Assembly: GCA_963585895.1 (NCBI GenBank) | Contig: OY757947.1 | Span: 36,088,883-36,152,882 of the forward strand | Direction: 5' to 3' | DNA from: Sepioteuthis lessoniana | Lineage: Eukaryota; Mollusca; Cephalopoda; Myopsida; Loliginidae | DNA length: 64,000 nt | In this document: in pieces, positions 11,926 through 25,672 of the stretch | Layout: each line of letters begins with the position of its first letter | Position numbering within the stretch: position 1 is the first letter of the stretch | Notes under the pieces: model-generated | Told to the model about the DNA's origin: nothing | What the model saw: only the letters and a program-made list of their open reading frames with translations | Databases searched by the model: none | Position numbers and translations under genes: made by a program

Positions 11926-14140
11926 AGGAGGGATTTGCTATTGAATAAACCATGATTCTGGATTTTTAAATGAGTTTTAAAATTTTATTGCTTTACACAG
12001 TAAAACGATTTCAAATATTGCAAACACTAATAATTTTATTCAATATTAATCATTTCTTTGTAGACAGTTAAATGTTTTGAAGTATTTTCATGTAACACTA
12101 ATAATTTTAACTAAAGGAATTTCTTTGCACACTGTTTTCTTAAGCTCATGATTTGTGATTTTTTAAAAAATAAAACAGTATAAAACAGAAAATATCCTTT
12201 GGATAAAAGAATCACTTACTTAAAAAACCAAATTCTATCCCCAAACCCTCAAAAATGGCTTGACCATATATTAAAGGGCAGTAATCTATTTACAATTTAA
12301 AATCATTTTTCTTACAAAATAAAATTTTGTTAATCACCATTTAGGTTTTATTTTAAATTTTCTTGCATTTTTAATAAATTTAAAACTGAACCTAATAAAT
12401 AAATTTTACAATCAACATTTTTCTTTCTTTCAATTTCAAGGTTCAAATTTTATTCATAAAATTTAAATAATCATGAAAAATTCATATTATTCAAAATTGA
12501 AAAATTAAACTTGTTAATTTTTTACAATTTTTCATTTTCAAATTATATACTGTTTTCCTTTCTTTATTTTCTTTTTTCACATTAAAAATAATATTTGTCA
12601 TCATTTAAAAATGCTAAAAAGAATATTTAAAGGAGAATTAAATATTTTAATTGTTTCCTTGGGTTTATCTTTTTTAAAAAAAAAAGAGATTAAAGCACAT
12701 CAAGATTTGAAGAAAAATAAATTGTTTTGAAATAAGATTAAACCAATTGAAACATTCATTGTCATCTAAATATTTTCAAATAACCTTCTAAATGTTTACC
12801 CAATATTAAAGATTGATTTGTAATACAAGAAACTATTTAACTGTGTGTAATCCAACATTAATGATTCAATTTAATAGAAATCATTTGTTAGTGCACAAAT
12901 ACTTTCACGTTTTATTATTTAACATTTGTAATTCTACTTTGGAAGAACTGCTATGTACTATCAATTATTTGCACACACCTGTATAATTTCAAATAACTTA
13001 TGATATTAATCCTAACAGGTACTATCACTCCAGGGTAGAGTAAACCTGAGAGTAATGATAATGAAGAGGTAACTCCACATTCCCCAAAGATCCAGCATTG
13101 GAGTATCACCATCACATGCAGTTTAGTGTCATACCTAGAAAAAATTGAGGTTGTCAGGTGAGGGGTTACCCATCTGCATTTACATATTCTACTGTCCCAG
13201 CCATTAGAGAAGAGCTAAGATAATTCTAAGATACCCAAAGTATATCTCTGAATATATGATGTGTCATACATAGAACATCTATTGTCGGGAGGAATATGTA
13301 ATACATTTCTATTAGTAATAATTTATAATAATTCTTTTTATAATCAGTAATAATTGAATAATTTGATGACTATCCTTAATTTGTTTATTTGAATAACATT
13401 TTTTTAAAGATCAAACGATATTCTCTTTGTCCTCTGGAGTTGTTAACTTAAAGAATATCAAAAACAAACATCTCTTTATCATTAAAGATAATCTTTAATC
13501 CAATGAATAGAAATAGCTAATAATCATAAGAAAATTGAATTTTTCTACAGTTTCTAGGAACAATTAATATTTGAAAAAAAAAAAATTTTTAAATATGCAT
13601 ATTGCGCAAAAACTCCTTAAGTTTTATAATTGGTAAGTAGGAATATTCTACTATCCAATTTACATGTAAAGGTTTCCAAAGAACTGAATATCATATTATC
13701 AAAGATATATTGAAAAGAGTTTTATTCGAAAAATTTATTTGGAAATCTCAGTTACTTAAAAATACGAGATATGATTGATAGCAATTCAATTCATTAAAAA
13801 CAGACGATATATTTCTCAGTGGAGTGTTTTCCCTCTTGTTTATTATTAATAAAAAATGTCCTCAGCCAACATAATTCTCAGTGTCACGATAAGTTGCATT
13901 TATTTTTTTTTAATTCGAAAATATACATAATGTGCTAAAATTACTCAAGTTATATATTAGAAGGTAAAAAAAAAAATGTATACACATGTGGTTATTTTGA
14001 CAGCAATTAAATTAATTTTATATTCTTAGATTTACCATAGAATTTCATTATTTCATCTCAAACTTACTAACAGTAGATATAATGGTATATACATTCAGAA
14101 GAGATTTTTATTTTTTATAATAAAAAATGTTAATTTTACT
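11926..14140. repeat. Spacer block collinear with 30,000-31,590
   Basis: No gene seen. Low-complexity AT-rich DNA. Position 12,215 holds one unit of the word pattern that forms a C-rich array at 30,165. Positions 13,590-14,140 match 30,960-31,570 (GTTTTCCCTC and TATACACATGTGGTTATTTT words). A repeat C copy lies at 13,015-13,205. Confidence 0.6.
13015..13205 (+). repeat. Repeat C copy
   Basis: Words GGTACTATCACTCCAGG, GATAATGAAGAGGTAACTCC and TATTCTACTGTCCCAGCC match the family. It is more diverged than the 27,700 and 36,570 copies. Confidence 0.65.
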
Positions 14141-14149
14141 CGTTTTTCA

Positions 14150-14300
14150 AATCTGGCTGTAATGGAAATGAAAGAGTACTCCTAATTCTAGGATTGGAGC
14201 CCCATCGTCAGATGCAGTTTAATGTTACGCCCAGGAGACTAGTTGGGGAGGGTTTCTTTTCTCTCTTCAGTCAGTATATTCTACATTCCCAGCTAACAGG
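14150..14300 (+). repeat. Repeat C copy
   Basis: Words ATGAAAGAGTACTCC, CAGATGCAGTTTAATG and TCTACATTCCCAGC. The counterpart lies at 31,590-31,740 and an inverted one at 51,570-51,690. Confidence 0.65.
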
Positions 14301-14529
14301 ACGAGGGATGGCGCTGGGCCAAGTAAACAATAAATTTATTCATAAAAACTATTTCCGTATTCATTCTCTAAATTCCTTTCATAGATATTTCGAGAGTAAA
14401 CTATTTAAATCTTATTCTGTGCATTTCTAAATGAAATCATTTGAGATTCATTTTAATAGTTCTAAATATATGTAATCATCAAGTTTATGTATTTACGAAT
14501 AATGATCAAAATCTCATGAATAGATTATT

Positions 14530-15055
14530 TTTAGATTATGTTGGTGTGCGTGCGTTTGTGTAAGAGAGGGACAGAGGGTGAAAAGAAAGTGGGTAACAGC
14601 GCCAAGGAGATTGGGCAGAGTCGAGTAGCTCGGCAGTGCACCGAGAATAAACAGGAAGTAGTCATTGTGTGTTATAATGTTGAGAGGCGGGCCACGTAGC
14701 TGAGAGAGAGAGAAAGAGTGACAGCAGTTGCAAGCTGAAAGAACGAATGAGATTCGTGATAGGAACACAATACGCCAATGAGATTGGAGAGAGGAGAGCT
14801 GCTGAACAGTACAAGCAAGCCCTGCGGCAAGTGGACAGCTTCAATACAAATGTAAAGAGACAGGCTGGGGAGTAGTTTGCAAGTACATATTCTAATTTCC
14901 CAGATCATTCTAAGATACCAAAAGTATATCATTAAATATATGATTTGTCGTATATAAGTCATTTTTTTCCGGGAGGGGTATTACCACTCCTTATTAGGAA
15001 TATGAATCGCATCAAGCATTGCATTTCCACTGGTAAAACATTTAAATAATACTCT
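14530..15055. repeat. Repeat D copy
   Basis: Starts at ATGTTGGTGTGCGTGCG and has a GA tract near 14,702. An imperfect palindrome, ACGAATGAGATTCGT, lies near 14,742. The end region, GAATCGCATCAAGC near 15,005, is the empty-site counterpart of the insert at 32,479-32,732. Other copies: 31,960-32,770 and inverted 49,810-50,640. Confidence 0.75.
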
Positions 15056-15401
15056 CTATAGTCATATATAATTTAGAAATTTTATGACAATCCTTTATTT
15101 CTTTCTTTTATAAACGTTCATTTTCAAACATCGAATGAGATTTTCTTTCTTTGTCTTTTGAAGGACCTAACTTATAGAATGTCCAAAACCAATATCAAAC
15201 AGATCTTTGTTATTAGATATTATCTTTAGTTTGATTAATAGAAATAAGAATAAGTAATTATGATAAAAATCTTTATTTCTTAATAATTTTGAATAAGACT
15301 TCATTTTTAATGCAAAATAGACATTAACTGCAAAATATGCAAAAATACAAAGGAAAAATAGATGTCAAAATGAATTATCTGTTTTAAGAATCGAATCATC
15401 C

Positions 15402-15438
<37 letters not shown>
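15402..15438. repeat. (TA)n microsatellite
   Basis: A TA tract following CATCCGTGTG. The tract at 33,076-33,133 sits at the matching place in the related block and is longer. Confidence 0.9.
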
Positions 15439-15439
<1 letters not shown>

Positions 15440-16126
15440 TTTGCAAATGATTCAAATTTTAGTATGTTATTATGGATGATAACGACTACCAGTTGTCAAA
15501 ATTTCAGCACTTCACAGTTGTTATTTCTAACAGATATTAGGTTTTAAAATTTTGTCCCTTAGTTTTGGACGCTACTGTATATATAGGAAATTATGATAAA
15601 AATCTTCTAATTGATAAGACAATTTCTCAAATGTGTATAAGACAACACCAGAAAAATATCTAATATTTCCTCAATGGAAATTTAACCATTACAATATCCT
15701 GTCAAATATATAATTGTCAAGCTGATTTGTAAGGATGTATTAAAGTAATTTTATTCCCCTGCTTGTGAAAAAAAGACAAATTCTATTACTGGTCTGTCTA
15801 GTTGACTCCCTCCCTCACGATGTCTCACTTGCACGGCTGTTCACCTCCCTCAGGTCTTGCCTGTACTTGGCTTAGATGTCTACTTCACCCAATTCACGCT
15901 TACACAGCTTGAATACCTACCTGTTCCCTTTAGGCCCTTGTTATCTATCTATCTATTCCCTCTTTTTTGACGGATTTGTCTTGCCTCGCCCACTGACTGT
16001 CTGACTCTCCTCCAAATACATATAAACCATGCTCGGATTACTGTTATCTATCGATCATAAGACTTGTCCAATTCATAATATGTCAAATGAAATATTATTG
16101 ATATGCCCTAATATAACTACATTAAA

Positions 16127-16405
16127 ATACTCGTGGTTTAATTATTATAATAGACATGGCGAACAGAGTTCAAATATTGGAAGAGGCTGTTTACATTTTC
16201 CATAACACTAATCCCCTTGGGAAAGGTATACATACAACTATTCTACCTTCTAGTATAGCGAATTAATAGAGAAGACCGAGCTCTTTAATTTGGCAATGGC
16301 AAACCGATCTAGGAGAAGCACATTTCTCAATTCACTATGGTTCAACTCTGCTTAAAAAATTGCCCCGGTCTCACATCCTGCTTGAGCGGAGAGAGTTGGT
16401 AAGTG
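16127..16405 (+). mobile_element. SINE-B copy
   Basis: The A-box-like TGGTTTAATTATTA is followed by a weak B box, GAGTTCAAATATTGG. The body words CCCCTTGGGAAAGGTAT and TAGGAGAAGCACA continue to a tail near GTTGGTAAGTGTATT. It has diverged from the younger copy at 34,193. Confidence 0.75.
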
Positions 16406-17109
16406 TATTAAAATATTGAAGTGATCTGAAAATATCAGATGTGAAGAAATAGGAAAATAATCCATGAAGTAAAGAATTTTAGATCACTCAGTATTTAGTA
16501 TATAACATTAATAATTAAAAGATATCCACCAGGAAAAAACATAGTCTTAAAATTCGGATACAGATCTGGTAATGCGATGATACACAAAAAGTAATGTTAT
16601 CAAAAATAACACCAGAAAAATATCTAATATTTCCTTAATGGAAATTTAACCATTAAAATATCCTGTCAAATATATAATTATCAAGCTGATTTCTAAGGAT
16701 ATATTAAAGTCATTTTCTTTCCTTGCGTGTCAAATAAAAAGAAATCCTATTATTAGTCGGTCTAGTTGACTCCCTCCCTCACAATGACCCACTTGCCCAC
16801 ACTGCACGGCTGTTCACCTCTCTCAGTTCTCGCCTGTACTACCTGGCTTAGATGTCTACTTCACCCAATTCACGCTTACACGGCTTGAATACCTACCCGC
16901 TTCTTTTAGGCCCTTGTTATCTATCTATTACCTCTTTTTTGACGGCCTTGTCCTGCCCGCCCACTGTCAGACTCTCCTCCAATCACACAGAAACAGTGCT
17001 CGGATTACTGTTATCTATCGATCATAAGACTTTTCAAATTCATAACATGTCAAATGAAATATAATTCATATGCCCTAATATAATAACTACATTAAAATGT
17101 TTAACAGGT

Positions 17110-17345
17110 GCTCGTGGTTTAATTGTTATGATAGACATTGCGAGCAGAGTTCAAATCTTGGATGAAGCTGTTTACATTTTCCATAAGGCTAATCCCCTTG
17201 GGAAAGGTATGCATCCAACTATTCTATCTTCTCTTATAGCGAATTAGTAGGGAAGACTGGCCTCTTTAATTTGGCAATGGCAGCCAATTTAGGAGAAGCA
17301 CAATTCTCAATTCACTTTTGTGCTGAGAAAGTTGGTAAATATATC
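17110..17345 (+). mobile_element. SINE-B copy with internal deletion
   Basis: The head TGGTTTAATTGTTA and B box GAGTTCAAATCTTGG are present. About 40 bp near the end of the body are missing relative to the 16,127 copy, so CAATTCACTTTTGTG runs straight into the tail. Confidence 0.75.
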
Positions 17346-17999
17346 AAAATTTTGAAGCTATCTGAAAATATCAGATGTAAAGAAATTGGAAAATAATCTA
17401 TGAAGTAAATAATTTTAGATTACTCAGTATTGATTTGTACATAATATTAATAATTAACAGATGTCCACCAGCAAAAAAACACAATCTTTGAAAATTCGGA
17501 TGCTGATCAGGTAATAAATATGACAACAGAAAAAAAATAATGTCATCAAAATTAATACATTCTTTATAAAATGACATGTATTATAATACTGATATATATA
17601 AATTGATTATTCACTTCCAGCGAGATATTATGATAATTGCTGTTATAATGACACAAATAATTTCAACATTGGAGGAGTTGAAAAGTTCTTCAAATAATTT
17701 CATCTGCTAAATTATTTTTGACCAATGGGATCCATGCATTGCAACACTAATACAAGTGTACCAACTCCAAGGTTTTGTTGTTTTTTTTCATGCCACTTCA
17801 ACAACTGTTGGTCATTAATGCCAAATCCATCTATATATATTTCTATTTCAAACAATTAAGTTTAGCATGAGCATGCAGTATCAATGTCAAAAAAGGATTC
17901 TATTTCAAAGAATTCAGTTTAGCATACAAAAACAGTTCCATTTCAAACAATTCTGTGTAGCATAAATACACAGTTTAGTTCTATTTGACCCATTGATAG

Positions 18000-18195
18000 G
18001 ACCCTGTCAGGTAGTATCACTCAGGGCGAGGGTTGACCTGAGAGTAATGGGAATGAAAGCTCTGTCACATTCCGCAAAGCACCAGGAATTTAACATCACT
18101 ATCAGATTGTTTCCTGTCATATACAGGATGTGAGTTTGTGGGGTCTTATCTCTCTGAATATACACAGTCAGTGTATTCTTCAGCCCCAACCAACT
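18000..18195 (+). repeat. Repeat C copy
   Basis: Contains GACCCTGTCAGGTAGTATCACTC, AGATTGTTTCCTGTCATAT and TTCTTCAGCCCCAACC. It is preceded by a short ~55-bp repeat array. Confidence 0.65.
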
Positions 18196-20009
18196 GAGCT
18201 GATGTACCTGTATGTATGTATGTGTGTGTGTATAATCAGTTGAGAATTAATTAAGAGGTAAATAACTTTATTTTAAAAAAATATTTTCTAAGCTTTCTTT
18301 GGATGTTGCTTCAGTGATTTTTTTTTACTTTTATATTCAAAGCTTAGCTTAGAAATGGCAGAGATTATTTACTTTATCTCTAGTTCCTTTAGGAGTCACC
18401 TATCGATATATTGATCTGGTTCATTATCGCTTCCCTTTTTCTATTCTTGTAATTTACATTGGCCTCAAGTGCTTACAATAACTTTTTTGCTCAAGTTGAC
18501 ACTCATGGAAATACTGAACAGGCTTATCACTGCTTACCTTCTTTCTTTTTATTTATTAAGCTTCCCTTAGACATGCCATATTGGTTTCAGCTTTTTTCTA
18601 GTAACTGTTGTTGCCTGAGAGATTAGTTTTCATTACATTCACTTGTAATTTCAAAATATTTGCTTTCTTATTATGTAGGTGTATGTGTGTGTGTGTGTGT
18701 TTGTGAGAGATAGAGGCCTAAGAAAATTAGACAAGAAAGAAATACCCATCAAATATTTTTTAAAAATATATCTTAATACTTTAATAATTACTGTTGTTGT
18801 TTAAGTGGTCACCATTAAAAGTTCATTGCTGTTTAAGTTATTCCTTTATTTTTCTTTTATGATCCATTCAATTATAGCTTAAACTCAAAACTGCTTCATT
18901 TCTTTCTTTTTTGGGGAAAGTCTTAACCCGCTGAATACATGCAGTCAGCATATACTACAACCTCAGCCAACAAGGTACCCTCATCTCCTATGTTCACATA
19001 TGCAGCATAATATGAGATTAAAAGGCATAAGACTAACTAAAATAACCAAAAATCCAAAGATTACACTTGTAGGGAGAAAGTAGAGGATTAATTTTCCCTA
19101 GCCTATTCTAAATTTGATGATAATGCAATTTCTTATCATGTGAGACATATTTTCAATATTTCTTTATTCAAAATTTGTCAAAGATTTGAAAATTTGAGTT
19201 TACTAAACAATTGGATCATTTTTTGGGGGGTAGGGTGGAGGGCTAATCAAGAAATACTTAAATGCAAAAAAATTGCCTAATCAGATCAAAAAAGAGCATT
19301 AGTGTAGAAAATTCTAACAATCAAATGAGATGATTTCAGGAAAATGCTATTTTTTTAAAGATGGATGTGAGAAGATTGACAATCTCACTGTTGACTAAGA
19401 TTGTAAAGAACAAAAAAATAAATGTCAATGAGTTAGAACTAATTTCTTTGAACTTTATTGATATTTTTTCTACAGTAAAATGATTTCAATTATTCAAAAA
19501 ATTATAGCAGTAAATATCATCATTTTAAAATAATTTGCTCTGTTACAGCTAATATATTCATGTAGTTTACATTGGTTGGCTGATTGTTTGGGTTTTATGG
19601 CATACCAACCTTTGTAGGGTATAGAATACCAAACACAATTTTTATAAAAACAGTATGTTCTTAATCGCACAATTTAATTATTTAACACAATTTAATTGTC
19701 AAAAACATTTCTATTTTAAGCTATTCAGTTTATTCAAAAAGTTCTAATTCAGCCAATTAGGTTTAGTAGAGATTTTGTTTACACACAATTAAATTTCAAA
19801 ACAGTTTTATATAAAACAATTCAGTTTAGTGTAACTAAATTATCAATGTCAAAAACTGTTCCATTTCAAACAATTAAGTTAAGCATACAGACTCAGTTTA
19901 ATTGTCAAAAATATTTCTTTTTCAAGCTATTCAGTTTAGTCAAACATTTGTAATACTAACAATTCAGTTTAGCATAAGTAGGCAGTTTAGTTCGATTTAA
20001 CCTTTAGAT

Positions 20010-20215
20010 AGGGCCCTATCAGGTGCTACGATTCCATGCCAGAGTGGACCCGGGAGCAATGGCAATGAAGGGGCACTCCCCATTCCCCAAAGCTCGAGCA
20101 TAACTGAAACCTCACCTTCAGATTGTTTAGTGTCATATCAGGACACTCATAGTGTTGGTTTTCCCCTGCTGCAGAGGTGCAGTCAGTGTGTTCTACAGCC
20201 CCAGCTGAGTGGGCA
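20010..20215 (+). repeat. Repeat C copy
   Basis: A well-kept copy running from CCTATCAGGTGCTACG to TCTACAGCCCCAGC, with GCAATGGCAATGAAGGGGCA inside and a GA tract just after. Confidence 0.7.
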
Positions 20216-20321
20216 AAGAGAAAAAGGGGAGAGAGAGATAAGAAAATATGATCATAAAGAAACACCATTCAAATAATTAAAAAAAAAAAAAAAGACTATC
20301 ATATAATAAGTAAAATAAGGT

Positions 20322-20402
20322 TATCAACTTTAGTCGAGGTTGACCCAAAGGCGCCTTTTCAATAGCTACCACACTGAGGTGTAGGGGAGGGTGCTACTCC
20401 AA
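20322..20402 (-). mobile_element. SINE-A fragment
   Basis: Only the tail half is present (ACTTTAGTCGAGGTTGACCC through TCAATAGCTACCAC). The tRNA-like head is absent. Confidence 0.7.
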
Positions 20403-20959
20403 TGCACATAATGACAAAAAATAAATAATATCATCACCAGTGATATCTCAGAAAACTGATTAAATTAAAACATGCAAATATATCCTTATACTTTAATAAT
20501 TACTGTTGTTGCTTAAGTGGTCACCATTAAAAGCACATGGCTGCTTAAGTTTTTCCTTTATCTTTCTTTTATTTACAAATATTTGCTTAGTAGTGGCACA
20601 TAGTCCTGAAATACTTACAGTTGTTGCTGTCGATTAAGCGGTCACCCATATGAGTATGGAACAGACTCATCACTGCTTACCTTATTTCTTATTCTTTATT
20701 TAGCTTCCTTTAGAGATGGCACATTGGTTTCAGCTCTTTTCTAGTAACTTTTATCTTAAGTGATTATTTTCTTTCCATTCGCTGATATTTTCCTGAGATT
20801 TTCTTTAGTATAGCACACAGGCCTCCGGTAGCTGTTTTGGATTAATTGATCATCCATTGAATTATAGCTTAAACTCAAAACTGCTTAACTTCTTTCTTGT
20901 TCTTTTCATTCACTAAGTTTACCTTAGAGAATTACAGTAGAGAGCTAAGACACCTCCCT

Positions 20960-21175
20960 GACCAATGTGATTCCTGAAGATGACACTAAGCCATCTGATG
21001 GGGAGGATACAGTCTTGGAACTTTTGGAAGCAGGGTGACATAATGCTCAGTCTCTCGGACCTAGTCGTCAAGTATTATGAAATGCCACCTCTGGCCAACA
21101 GGCAGCATTGTTGGGGGAAAGTCTTAACCCTCTGAAGAGTAGCAGCCAGCATATACAACAACCCCAGCCAACAGG
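20960..21175 (+). repeat. Repeat C-like variant
   Basis: Shares the end ACAACCCCAGCCAACAGG and the TTAACCCTCTGAAGAG word with repeat C, but the front half differs (GACACTAAGCCATCTGATGG). A related copy lies at 35,690-35,785 and an inverted one at 48,525-48,725. Confidence 0.5.
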
Positions 21176-22222
21176 ATTGAAAGGAGGTTACTGTTGTTTT
21201 GAAAACTGATAAAACTCCAATCAGACTTCATATAGAATATTGTACCTAGGCCTAGTCTCCAGTGTTCAGACATGGAAATTGCAGTCTAATATTGACATTA
21301 AAAGGCATAAGACTAACTAAAATAACCAAAGAGCCAAAAATTAAACTTTGAGGGAGAAAATAGAGAAATTAATTTTCACTACTAAAAAGAAGAATTAAGT
21401 TTAATCTCAATTCTAACTTTGATGATAATACAATTTCTTACTATGTGAGACACTTTCTCAATATTTCTTCTTTAACTCAAAATATGTCCATTGTGATTTT
21501 AAAATTTGAGTCGACTAAACAATTGGAACTTTTTTTTAATTGGCAAATCAAGTAATACATATTTGCAAAAAATTGCCTAATGAGATCAAAAACAAATTTT
21601 GTGTAGAAAATTCCAACATACAAATTAAATGATTTCAGGAAAATAATATCTTTTTATTTAACATGGACGGGACATGTTAGTCAACAGTGACTTTGTCAAA
21701 GAAGGTAAAAAAACAAAAAAAAAATTTGAATGAGTTAGAATTAATCTGTTTGCCACTGGAATTAATATTGTTTCTACAGTAAAATGATTTCAATTATTGA
21801 AAAATTATAGCAGTAAATGTCACCAGGGACTCATCTAAAACAAAAAAAAAACTAATCTATTTAATTCCCTGATAAACATCTTTCCAAACATTTATTTCAT
21901 ATGAACAACATCAATAGGACAAAAAAATTTAAGTAAATTTTTATCATTACCATAGTTTAAGCAAAATGTTTAATTTCAAGCAGCTGTACTCTGACACAGT
22001 TACTGTTTCATACTATTAAATAGCAAAATGTAATCAAGTAGAGGATATAGTTTTATCTCTTTGATGAGAAAGAAAACACCCACTTTTCTCTTTGATATAA
22101 TTTAGACTTGATGAGCAGTTATCTCCCCTTTACTCTCATCATTTAAAAAATTGCATTGGCTTTTTTCTGTCAAGGACATTCTGTTTCATGTTTACATATT
22201 CTTAAAAGCATTGCTATAATGC

Positions 22223-22257
<35 letters not shown>

Positions 22258-24966
22258 CAGCCAGTGTATTCATATAGTTAACTTTGGAGTAAGACCAATG
22301 ATAGGATGACTTGACATTATCGAGGAACTCGTATAAATTTTAAAAGATACTAATAATGCTTGACAAAATAATCTATTTAATTCACTAATTAACTCCTCTT
22401 CAAAGCATTTCTCATTTCATATGAACAACATCAATAGGGAAAAAAAATTTAAGTAAATCATTCAAGTACCAAAGTTTATGCAAATAAATTACATTGTATG
22501 GATATTTTCCATTTTTTCATTCCAAATTATTTGTGTTCCTAATTATTACTTCCCAAAAATATCAGAAAGAAATGAAAATATTCAAATATATGGTGGCATT
22601 GATAATTATTTTTGAACATGCCTTTTTTATTGACAAATTTATTTAATTCAAGAATATCTTTTCAAAATATTTCTATCGGTTCAAATCTACAACACCATAA
22701 GTTAAAAAAAAATAGCATTGACTTTAAATTGGTAGTTTCTTAGAAAAATTATAAGGGAAAATCATTTTATATTGTGTTTTGTATTATGTGGGAAATTACT
22801 TAACAGAATTTAATCTCTCTATAGATATTGAATTCATGGTGTATATGTTCTAAACAAGGACCAGTTTTTCAAGTTGATGTGAAAAGTTATAAAAAAAATA
22901 GATGACAAAGGCTGGTTTGCTTTTTTTGTTTAAAAGAATATCAACTTTTGTGTGATGCCCAAGGAGGCATTACAAACAAATAATAATTATCCTTATTGTA
23001 ATTCATTATTCTATATTTACAGTTAAATAGCAGTAGAGAAACCTACTTCCAAATTTGATTAAATTTCAAGAATATTTCATCTAGAGATCCACAATTATTA
23101 TACAAACATCTTATGTAATTGTAGATATGCAAAACTTGTAATATTTTTTGTTTATTCCTAATAAAATAAGTTAAATCATCTTATAAAACAAAGTAAAACT
23201 GAAAACAGTTTTAAATGTTGATTTGTATTAAAAGAAAGAAAACACATCAGATTGAATTGGTAAATGAAATGTCCTTCTATCAAGAGGAATTTCGCATAAG
23301 GTAAGAAAATGAGAATGTATATTTTTGTGTCACAGTTTAGAAAATTTAGCTGAATTATGACTGATAAAAGACATTTATCTTTTAAGTAGGAAAATTCAGA
23401 TATAAGTAACTTTCTTTTTCAAAATTTGGTCCAGAGATCAAGTCCATGGAAATGTTTATTGACATCATTCAGTATTTAATCAAATGTCACAATATATGTT
23501 CTAAATTCATTGTATGCCTATTTGTAATAAATATTATTTGTGATATCATTGGATGTTTTCTATTTAATTGTATATCAACCTTTTGGGATAATTCAATATT
23601 AAATCCACTTCCTGTATGTATGCATTTGTTTGTGTGTGCGTATATATATATATATATATATATATAGGAGGTGCATGTTTACATTATTTGTAACAGACAA
23701 GTTGACAGTTAACTATTTTTAAATGATTTAGTAAAGCTCATTTGTTAGCACATCGTTGAATGTTTTCAAGTATTGCTAAGAAATCTCAGTATTCATTTGT
23801 TTTTTGAGAGTTAAATGATTTGAAGTATTCACATACAGCTCTAATTATTCTAAAGCAATTTCTTTACTCAAGGATTTTGCTTAAGCTCATGATTTATCAT
23901 GTTTTGGGGCCTTTTTTTAAGTCATCTCCCTTTACTGTCATTGGTTAAAAACATAATTTGCCTTTTTTCTTTCAAAGCATTGTTTCACGTTTAGAGGTAT
24001 GCTTCCATTTTCATAAAAGTATTGCAACTTATAAATAAATATATATATAAAATACATAAGATAGGGAAAGAGCATATTTGTTAATTAATTAGATTAGTTT
24101 TATTTTATTCTCTTGGCTTTTAGCCAAACTCGACAATTAAACGTTTTCAAGTATTGCTAGCACTAATGTTAATTGAGACTTAAATTATTTGAAGCATTCT
24201 CATACAACTCTAATAATTCTATTCAAAGTAAATTCTTTACTCACAGATTTTCCTTAAGCCCATGGTTTGTCATGATTTTTTGTTTTTTTGTATAAAAATC
24301 ATTTAACAGAAAACATAGCTTGTAAACATTGTTTACTTAAAAAAACGATTTCCTCCCAGCTAAAAAAATCTGATATTTATATCGGATGATAAAGGAAAAT
24401 ATTCTATTTCTGAATCTAGCAATTTCAGTAATTATAATTTTCTAAAATCATTATTCTAATAAACGACTATCTTCTAAAGGAAAACATTTTCAAAATAAAA
24501 AAGTATAACAAAAATCTCAACGATAATAAAAATTTTTTTTAGGTTTTCGTTTAAATTTTTTTTTACTTTTTAGTGCTTTTTCATATTACATCTTTTTTTT
24601 TTTAAACTGAATGAAACATATTTGCAATCCTTCCCAATTACTTTCTATTTCAAGATTTTCATTTTATTTATAAAATTTAAAAAATTATGAAAAATTTAAC
24701 ATTACTTAAATATTTTAATTTACCTTTCAATATTTGTTACTGTTCTTAATTTTTCATATCACAGTTTTCCTTCTTTTTTTTTTCCTTGAAAAAAAACGTT
24801 CGTCATCATTTAATAGTGTTACAAATTGTTATGAGAAAAAAGTTAAAAAATTAAACATCTCAAGTTCTGAAATTGTTAAATGCTGAAATAGCTTACTGCA
24901 CTTTATCACCTGACAAACACCAGCTTTCAGTTTGAGTGAATTGCTTTTGAAAGTAAAAAAACTTTG

Positions 24967-24969
<3 letters not shown>

Positions 24970-25009
<40 letters not shown>
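24970..25009. repeat. (TA)n microsatellite
   Basis: About 20 TA units. Copy 1 has only a few TA units at the same place (6,222-6,230) and copy 3 has almost none, so the tract expanded after duplication. The ORF through it is low-complexity and not a gene. Confidence 0.9.
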
Positions 25010-25011
<2 letters not shown>

Positions 25012-25421
25012 GATCTAAAATCATCTGCACCCCACAGAAAATACCAAAACCCGAGGTTAAGCAAAAATAATTTGTTTTGAAATTAGTTTGAAGAATTCGA
25101 ACTTTGATTTTTTTGAAAAATACTTTAACGACTCCCTTGATCTCTACCCAGTAAAAATGATTTATCAGCAACACAGGTAAGTATTCAACTGTGTGCAACA
25201 AAAATACATGCATATATAAAATAAAAGCATAATCGGACATAAAAAATCATTTTCACCTACCACAGTATGTGCCGTTTCATGTGATCGGAAAAGACAAAAA
25301 GAGAAACAAGTCTAATCACTTCTGCCCTTAATAAACCAAGTGAATGGCCAGATGTTTATGAAATAACTGTTACAATTAAAGATATGAAATGATCCGTGTA
25401 CTTGTTGAAGTTTATTTCAAA

Positions 25422-25672
25422 ATGGCGACCTCGTTAGTATCGATGAGAAATTACAAAGGATTCTGAAAATGTTGCCTGTTCGACAAAAACATCATCAAAA
25501 ACGAAAAGAAATTACCCTTAACGCATTCATGCTAAACGTTCAAGAATTACTCTCCATCATAATCCAGATAATAAATGTCATTAGATAAATTAAATGAAAT
25601 CGATATGAATAATTGTCAATGTCTTCTATGTGTCTTCCACCAGTGAATATAACAAATAAGGAAATGACGTCA
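25422..25672 (+). promoter_or_regulatory. YY1-like plus CRE module, copy 2
   Basis: AAAATGGCGACC ends at 25,430 and TGACGTCA lies at 25,665-25,672, giving the same 243-bp spacing as copies 1 and 3. An upstream ATGAATGGCC-type word also recurs in copy 3. Confidence 0.4.

Larger units (their letters stand above)
15640..17560. repeat. Tandem duplication of a ~960-bp block
   Basis: Two adjacent copies, about 15,640-16,600 and 16,605-17,560, start with the word CACCAGAAAAATATCTAATA and each contain a C/T-rich stretch (CACCTCYCTCAG, TTATCTATCTAT) followed by an old SINE-B. A third copy starts near 33,645. Confidence 0.8.
17561..21439. repeat. Spacer block collinear with 34,900-36,780
   Basis: No gene seen. 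Positions 17,580-17,830 match 34,900-35,165. Positions 18,290-18,420 match 35,210-35,310, and 20,580-21,440 match 35,330-36,050. It includes three repeat C copies, one SINE-A fragment, a GT tract near 18,683 and a poly-A run near 20,281. Confidence 0.6.

Noticed and set aside
24893..25240. 115-codon minus ORF with repeated Ile-Tyr
   Set aside because: Encoded by a (TA)n tract; the other core copies do not keep it.
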